From: DASXTK01 sp036505485
GTDB taxonomy: Bacteria > Actinomycetota > Acidimicrobiia > Acidimicrobiales > VFJN01
Assembly: GCA_036505485.1 (NCBI GenBank)
Contig: DASXTK010000302.1
Span: 1 to 18,530, forward strand
Length of the DNA: 18,530 nt
Direction of reading: 5' to 3'
This document shows, piece by piece, positions 15,263-18,530 of the stretch. A model generated the notes under the pieces. That model worked only from the letters and a program-made list of their open reading frames with translations, made no database searches and was not told the DNA's origin. A program made the translations under genes and the position numbers. How positions within the stretch are numbered: the first letter of the stretch is position 1; the number at the start of each line of letters is the position of its first letter.

Positions 15263-15874
15263 TCACGTGGTGTGTACGTTCGCCTCCGCCGGCTGGAGGA
15301 CGTGCCCCGCGCCGCGGACGTTCACGACCTCGAGGCCGAGCCCGAGGCAATGACGCCGCAGGCGACTGAGCCGGGGGCGGAACGTGCCCAAGTCCGTCCC
15401 ACCGTCGGGCCACCCCGCCGCGAGCAGCTCGTCATAGTGCACGACCTGACCGAACCGCTCTACGAGTGGGCAGGCGAGACGTTCCTCCGTGCGGGACAGC
15501 GCCACCCAGCGCCCTGAGAAGATGAGGCGGCCCGACCCGTCGAGCACTGGGCGAGGCGGCCGTTGGAGGGCCCGCTCGCGCAGGACGAGCAGTCGGGCCT
15601 GGACATCGCGATCCTCCACCGGGAGCCGAACCCAGTCCTCCAGCTCGCCGCGCCCCGCCGGCGGGTTGCCTGTTGCCCCGACGACCACCAGCCGGGGCAG
15701 CCCCAGACGGCGCAGGTCGTCGAGTCGACCCGACTCGTCGGGCCAGCACAGCACCGTGATCTCCGGCCCACCGCCAAGCGCCCGCTCGGCGTGCTCGAGC
15801 AACCTGAGATACCTAAGGCCGGCTTCGAGTTGCGCCGGCGAGGCCTCCGGCTGCTGGCGAGTGACATCGCTCAC
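15263..15874 (-). CDS. Winged-helix (OmpR-type) regulator with degenerate receiver
   Basis: The encoded protein is 203 aa. Residues about 115-195 form an OmpR/PhoB-type winged helix (VALSRTEERLACPLVERFG, then FRPRLSRLRRHCLGLGLEVV and VRGAGHVLQ). Residues about 36-105 have the rhythm of a receiver domain (ITVLCWPDESGRLDDLRRLG, then RLVVVGATGNPPAGRG). The third strand ends in VVVGATG with no phosphoacceptor Asp, and the N-terminal acidic pair is absent. It is therefore probably a phosphorylation-independent regulator, somewhat like the orphan regulator GlnR in layout. The start is GTG at 15874, without an obvious ribosome binding site; a dyad TGTCA-ATG-TGACA begins five bases upstream. It lies upstream of kdpDE in the same direction, so a role in potassium response is plausible but unproven. 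Confidence 0.75.
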   Translation of the reverse strand: MSDVTRQQPEASPAQLEAGLRYLRLLEHAERALGGGPEITVLCWPDESGRLDDLRRLGLPRLVVVGATGNPPAGRGELEDWVRLPVEDRDVQARLLVLRERALQRPPRPVLDGSGRLIFSGRWVALSRTEERLACPLVERFGQVVHYDELLAAGWPDGGTDLGTFRPRLSRLRRHCLGLGLEVVNVRGAGHVLQPAEANVHTT

Positions 15875-15878
15875 CGGC

Positions 15879-15903
15879 TGTCAATGTGACACGGAACATT
15901 CCG
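15879..15903. promoter_or_regulatory. Adjacent dyads in the winged-helix gene promoter
   Basis: TGTCA-ATG-TGACA (15879-15891) is directly followed by CGGAA-CA-TTCCG (15892-15903). Both are perfect palindromes. They lie in the 126-bp divergent region between the winged-helix regulator (reverse) and the NfeD-like gene (forward). They could be operators for autoregulation or for another repressor. A reverse-strand TTGACG just upstream (near 15911-15917) might serve as a -35, which would put the dyads over the promoter. Confidence 0.4.
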
Positions 15904-16000
15904 GGCCGCGCGTCAAGATTCCGTAGAGATTTTCCCGGTGGGGAGGTGCTGCATCGTTGGTTGGTGGCCGTGGCTATGCTCCGACAGGAGGTGAGTCGCG

Positions 16001-16519
16001 GTGGTCCTCGTATGGCTGGCGCTGGGTGTGGTGCTCCTGCTGGTGGAGATGCATCACCTCGCCTTCTACGCGATGTTCGGTGCGGTGGGCAGCCTGGCCG
16101 CGGCGGTCGTCGCGCTGTTGGCGCCCGGGGCGGTCGGGGCGCAGGCCGGTGTCGCCATCGGGGTGGGCCTCGCAGGAGTCGTGGCTGTGCGGCCGTTCGT
16201 CAGCAAAGCCTTGGACGTGCGGCGCTCGGGCTACGCGGCGCGCGGCGTCCACGGCGGACTCGTAGGCGCCGAGGCGGTCACCCTCGACGAGGTGGGCGAC
16301 GCCCACGGCAACGGACACGTGCGACTGGGCGGCGAGCGTTGGCTGGCCGTCAGCGGCAGCAGCACACCCATCCCGGCCCACACCACCGTGGTCGTCACGG
16401 CGGTGCAGGGGACCACGCTGTTGGTGTGGCCGATCAACGGACCTGGTAGAGCAATGCCCGAGATCGGTACCTCCGACCTCGACGATGCGCCTGACGGCGC
16501 AGACGGGAGATCGACGTGA
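16001..16519 (+). CDS. NfeD-like membrane protein
   Basis: The product is a 172-aa protein of the short NfeD type. Hydrophobic segments lie at about 3-17, 21-43 and 47-65, followed by a soluble C-terminal OB-fold domain (about 85-145, GLVGAEAVTLDEVG, then GHVRLGGERWLAVSGS and VVVTAVQGTTLLVWPI), and a short acidic tail. The GTG start has a near-perfect ribosome binding site AGGAGGTGA (15986-15994). NfeD proteins work with SPFH proteins in membrane microdomains, the OB-fold probably contacting the partner. The partner gene follows with a GTGA overlap, which supports the assignment. There is no serine-protease domain, so it is the truncated rather than the long NfeD form. Confidence 0.85.
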   Translation: MVLVWLALGVVLLLVEMHHLAFYAMFGAVGSLAAAVVALLAPGAVGAQAGVAIGVGLAGVVAVRPFVSKALDVRRSGYAARGVHGGLVGAEAVTLDEVGDAHGNGHVRLGGERWLAVSGSSTPIPAHTTVVVTAVQGTTLLVWPINGPGRAMPEIGTSDLDDAPDGADGRST

Positions 16520-17454
16520 GCACAAGCAGCATCGTTGCGCTCGTGGTTGCGGTGTTGGTGGTGCTGGTGGTGCTCCTCCAGCTGCGGCGGATGGTCAACA
16601 TCGTGCAGCAGGGCCAGGTCGGGGTGGTCAAGCGGCTCGGTGAGTACCGCAAGACCCACGAGCCCGGTCTGGTGATCATCGCTCCGTTCATCGACGCCCT
16701 GCAGACCGTCGACATGCGCGAGATCCCGCGGCCCGGCGATCGTCAGGAGGTCATCACCAAGGACAACGTGGCGGTGGCCGTGAACGCCACGATCTTCACC
16801 CAGGTGGTCGACGCCAAACAGGCACTGTTCTCGGTGGCCAACTTCGACGTCGCCATCGACGCCCTGGCCCGGACCGCGCTTCGTTCCGTCATCGGCACCC
16901 TCTCGCTCGATCAGGCCTTGTCCGAGCGCGAGCGGATCAACATCGACGTCCAGCAGCAGATGGAGGTCGTCACCGACAAGTGGGGCATCCGCATCAGCCG
17001 CATCGAGATCGTCGAGATCGCGCCCCCACCCAACATCCTGCAGGCCCTCGCCCTCCAGAAGCAGGCCGATCAGGAGAAGCGGGCCAAGATCCTCCAGTCC
17101 GAGGGCGCCCAGCAATCGGCGATCAACGTGGCCGACGGTGAGGCCAAGGCCGCGGTGCGCCGGGCCGAGGCCCAGAAGGAGGCGGCGGTGCTGCGAGCCG
17201 ACGGCGCTCGCCAAGCCGCCATCCTCGAGGCGGATGGACGGTCCCAGGCCATCAACGCGGTGTACGCGGCCATCAAGGGCCAGGACCCGGATCCCACCCT
17301 GGTGGCCATCCTGCAGCTGGACGCCCTGTCCAAGTTCGCCGCCAGCGACAACGCCAAGATCGTCGTCCCGTTCGAGAGCGCCGGTCTGATGGGTGCGGCC
17401 CAGGCGCTGCGGTCGGTCCTCGACGCCACCCCAATCCAAAACGGCAGCTCGTAG
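16516..17454 (+). CDS. SPFH/band 7 (stomatin-like) membrane protein
   Basis: The product is a 312-aa protein with an N-terminal membrane anchor (about 6-22, IVALVVAVLVVLVVLLQ), an SPFH/band 7 domain (about 28-200), and a long Ala/Glu/Gln-rich helical region (about 185-250, QKQADQEKRAKILQSEGAQQ onward). The family signature appears in VQQGQVGVVKRLGEYRKTHE, PGLVIIAPFID and LRSVIGTLSLDQALSERERIN, close to stomatin/QmcA-type proteins. These form large ring or cage assemblies on the membrane and organise or protect membrane proteases and other partners. The GTG start overlaps the NfeD stop, giving the standard NfeD-SPFH operon. Transcription probably ends at the palindrome starting 14 bases after its stop. 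Confidence 0.92.
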   Translation: MSTSSIVALVVAVLVVLVVLLQLRRMVNIVQQGQVGVVKRLGEYRKTHEPGLVIIAPFIDALQTVDMREIPRPGDRQEVITKDNVAVAVNATIFTQVVDAKQALFSVANFDVAIDALARTALRSVIGTLSLDQALSERERINIDVQQQMEVVTDKWGIRISRIEIVEIAPPPNILQALALQKQADQEKRAKILQSEGAQQSAINVADGEAKAAVRRAEAQKEAAVLRADGARQAAILEADGRSQAINAVYAAIKGQDPDPTLVAILQLDALSKFAASDNAKIVVPFESAGLMGAAQALRSVLDATPIQNGSS

Positions 17455-17467
17455 CTCCGCCAGCCCC

Positions 17468-17517
17468 CGAAACTGAGATGTGGATGGTTGCTAGCAACCA
17501 TCCACATCTCAGTTTCG
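17468..17517 (+). terminator. Perfect 50-bp palindrome (terminator or palindromic repeat)
   Basis: Two 25-base arms are exactly complementary with no spacer: the left begins CGAAACTGAGATG, the centre is TTGCTAGCAA, and the right ends CATCTCAGTTTCG. It begins 14 bases after the SPFH stop. As RNA it would form a stem of over 20 pairs with a minimal loop. No U-tract follows. Perfect pairing over 50 bp suggests recent origin or selection; it may be a terminator or one copy of a dispersed palindromic element. Confidence 0.65.
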
Positions 17518-17536
17518 CTGCGACTCCCTTCCTTTC

Positions 17537-17567
17537 TTGACAAAACCCTTGATTCTGCGCGACTTAT
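17537..17567 (+). promoter_or_regulatory. Possible promoter of the polyester hydrolase gene
   Basis: A consensus -35, TTGACA, lies at 17537-17542, followed after 19 bases by ACTTAT (17562-17567), a weak -10. The stretch from 17520 to 17605 is clearly more AT-rich than the surrounding DNA, as expected of a promoter and leader. The long spacer and poor -10 make this tentative. Confidence 0.35.
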
Positions 17568-17619
17568 TGAGGTTCCTATTGGTTTTCCAGCCATAAGTGA
17601 ACATTCGGGGGGAATGATC

Positions 17620-18480
17620 ATGAGATCCACGCGACTGCGTTTGGGCGTGGCCGTGCTTGCTCTGGTGCTTGGCACCCAGTTCGCTGGAGCAACCGTCGCC
17701 GATGCCCAGACCAATCCGTTCGAGCGGGGTCCGGCGCCCACGCTCGCCAGCCTCAACGCCGCCCAGGGGCCGTTCGCCATCGCCCAGACCACCGTGGCGC
17801 GGCAGTCCAACTTCGGTGGCGGCACCATCTACTACCCGACCGACACCAGCCAGGGGACGTTCGGAGCCATCGCGGTGTCGCCGGGGTTCTTCTCGGCCCA
17901 GTCCGCCATCGCCTGGACTGGTCCTCGCCTGGCGTCCCGAGGATTCGTCGTCTTCACCATCAGCACGCTCAGCATCTTCGACTTCCCGTCGAGCCGGGCC
18001 AGCCAGCTGCAGGCCGCGCTCAACTACCTGACCCAGACCAGCTCCGTCCGCAGCCGCATCGACGCCAGCCGGCTCGGGGTGATGGGGCACTCCATGGGCG
18101 GCGGCGGTTCCCTCGAAGCCGCGAGGGCCAACCCAGCCTTGCAGGCCGCCGTTCCGTTGCAGCCGTGGGACTCGGGCCAGAACTTCTCGACCGTGCGGGT
18201 CCCGACCCTGATCGTCGGAGCCCAGAACGACAGCGTCGCTCCGGTGGCCCAGCATTCCGAGCCGTTCTACACGCAGATTCCCGCCGCATCGGAGAAGGCC
18301 TACCTGGAGGTCGCGGGGGCCAGCCACAGCCTCGGCACCACCGCGGAGACCACCCAGGCCCGACTCGCGGTCGTCTGGATGAAGCGCTACATCGACAACG
18401 ACGTCCGCTACGAGCAGTTCATGTGCCCGGCCCCGACCGGGAGCACGATCAACGAGTACCGGAACACCTGCCCCGGCTAA
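17620..18480 (+). CDS. Secreted PETase/cutinase-like polyester hydrolase (alpha/beta hydrolase)
   Basis: The precursor is 286 aa. The ATG at 17620 is chosen over the one at 17614 because GGGGGGA (17607-17613) then has a six-base spacing. A Sec signal peptide ends at ADA29, leaving QTNPFERGP, the usual mature start of actinobacterial cutinases. Motifs match the TfCut2/LCC/IsPETase family: FGGGTIYYP, PGF-N8-W, nucleophile Ser158 in GHSMGGG, substrate-site Trp183 (PWDSG), Asp204 (NDSVAPV), His236 (GASHS) and a C-terminal disulfide pair Cys269/Cys284. The catalytic spacings (46 and 32 residues) equal those of TfCut2. It lacks the second disulfide and the three-residue loop extension of IsPETase but has Ser after the catalytic His, as IsPETase does. 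It likely cleaves extracellular polyesters; activity on PET is unproven. Confidence 0.88.
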   Translation: MRSTRLRLGVAVLALVLGTQFAGATVADAQTNPFERGPAPTLASLNAAQGPFAIAQTTVARQSNFGGGTIYYPTDTSQGTFGAIAVSPGFFSAQSAIAWTGPRLASRGFVVFTISTLSIFDFPSSRASQLQAALNYLTQTSSVRSRIDASRLGVMGHSMGGGGSLEAARANPALQAAVPLQPWDSGQNFSTVRVPTLIVGAQNDSVAPVAQHSEPFYTQIPAASEKAYLEVAGASHSLGTTAETTQARLAVVWMKRYIDNDVRYEQFMCPAPTGSTINEYRNTCPG

Positions 18481-18493
18481 ACAACTGCAAATT

Positions 18494-18530
18494 GAGGCGT
18501 TTCTCGCGCCATAAGCGCGAGAAACGCCTC
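18494..18530 (+). terminator. Hairpin after the hydrolase gene, reaching the window end
   Basis: GAGGCGTTTCTCGCGC (18494-18509) pairs perfectly with GCGCGAGAAACGCCTC (18515-18530) around a CATAA loop. It begins 14 bases after the hydrolase stop, the same distance as the palindrome after the SPFH gene. The stem may continue beyond the window, since AATT precedes the left arm. It is most likely a terminator. Confidence 0.65.

Noticed and set aside
12808..15369. Long plus-strand open frame opposite kdpD
   Set aside because: Same reason: a mirror frame of a high-GC gene, without a ribosome binding site or recognisable motif.
17488..17619. An upstream start of the hydrolase at the TTG near 17488
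   Set aside because: It lies in the 50-bp palindrome and would place unrelated residues before a good signal peptide. The ribosome binding site fits the ATG at 17620.

Overview
The window is high-GC DNA with frequent GTG (and possible TTG) starts, strong GGAGG-type ribosome binding sites, ATGA/GTGA gene overlaps, and long antisense open frames caused by GC-rich third codon positions. The gene set (ECF sigma with an RskA-like anti-sigma, DrrC-type UvrA paralogue, KdpDE, NfeD/SPFH pair, cutinase-like polyester hydrolase) suggests an actinobacterium. Acidimicrobiia is a guess, not shown by the sequence. It reads as ordinary chromosome, with no phage, IS element, CRISPR array, rRNA or tRNA seen.

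Layout. 1-1025 (-): AAA ATPase cut by the window edge. 1108-2640 (+): lipoprotein with a YfbK-type von Willebrand A domain. 2646-3341 (-) and 3446-5232 (+): a TetR regulator divergent from an SDR and a quinone-oxidoreductase-like MDR that overlap by ATGA; two dyads lie between them. 5286-6490 (+): ECF sigma factor and membrane-anchored anti-sigma factor, closed by a 45-nt hairpin. 6534-6842: hairpin-rich non-coding stretch leading to a probable 72-aa membrane protein (6843-7061). 7113-9370 (-): UvrA-like drug-resistance ATPase broken by one missing base near 8550. 9431-15874 (-): a potassium locus. 16001-17454 (+): NfeD-like protein and SPFH/band-7 protein. 17620-18480 (+): secreted PETase/cutinase-like hydrolase flanked by long hairpins.

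The most interesting part is 9431-15874. A complete KdpD sensor kinase and KdpE regulator are present, but the kdpFABC potassium pump they normally control is absent. The last 24 codons of kdpC, with their stop codon, survive immediately in front of kdpD, so the pump genes appear to have been deleted in place. Downstream of kdpE lies a KimA/YdaO-like potassium transporter whose C-terminus carries an additional OB-fold domain. A 17-bp element, GCTAA(C/G)-N5-GCTAA(C/G), with repeats one helical turn apart, occurs twice in the kdpE/transporter gap and once in front of the kdpC remnant. My model is that KdpDE now controls a KimA-type transporter through these boxes. Upstream of kdpD is a winged-helix regulator with a degenerate receiver, possibly part of the same circuit.

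Four gene 3' ends on the plus strand are followed by strong hairpins (6489-6533, 7080-7106, 17468-17517, 18494-18530). One is a perfect 50-bp palindrome with no loop. They probably act as terminators, though a dispersed repeat family is also possible.
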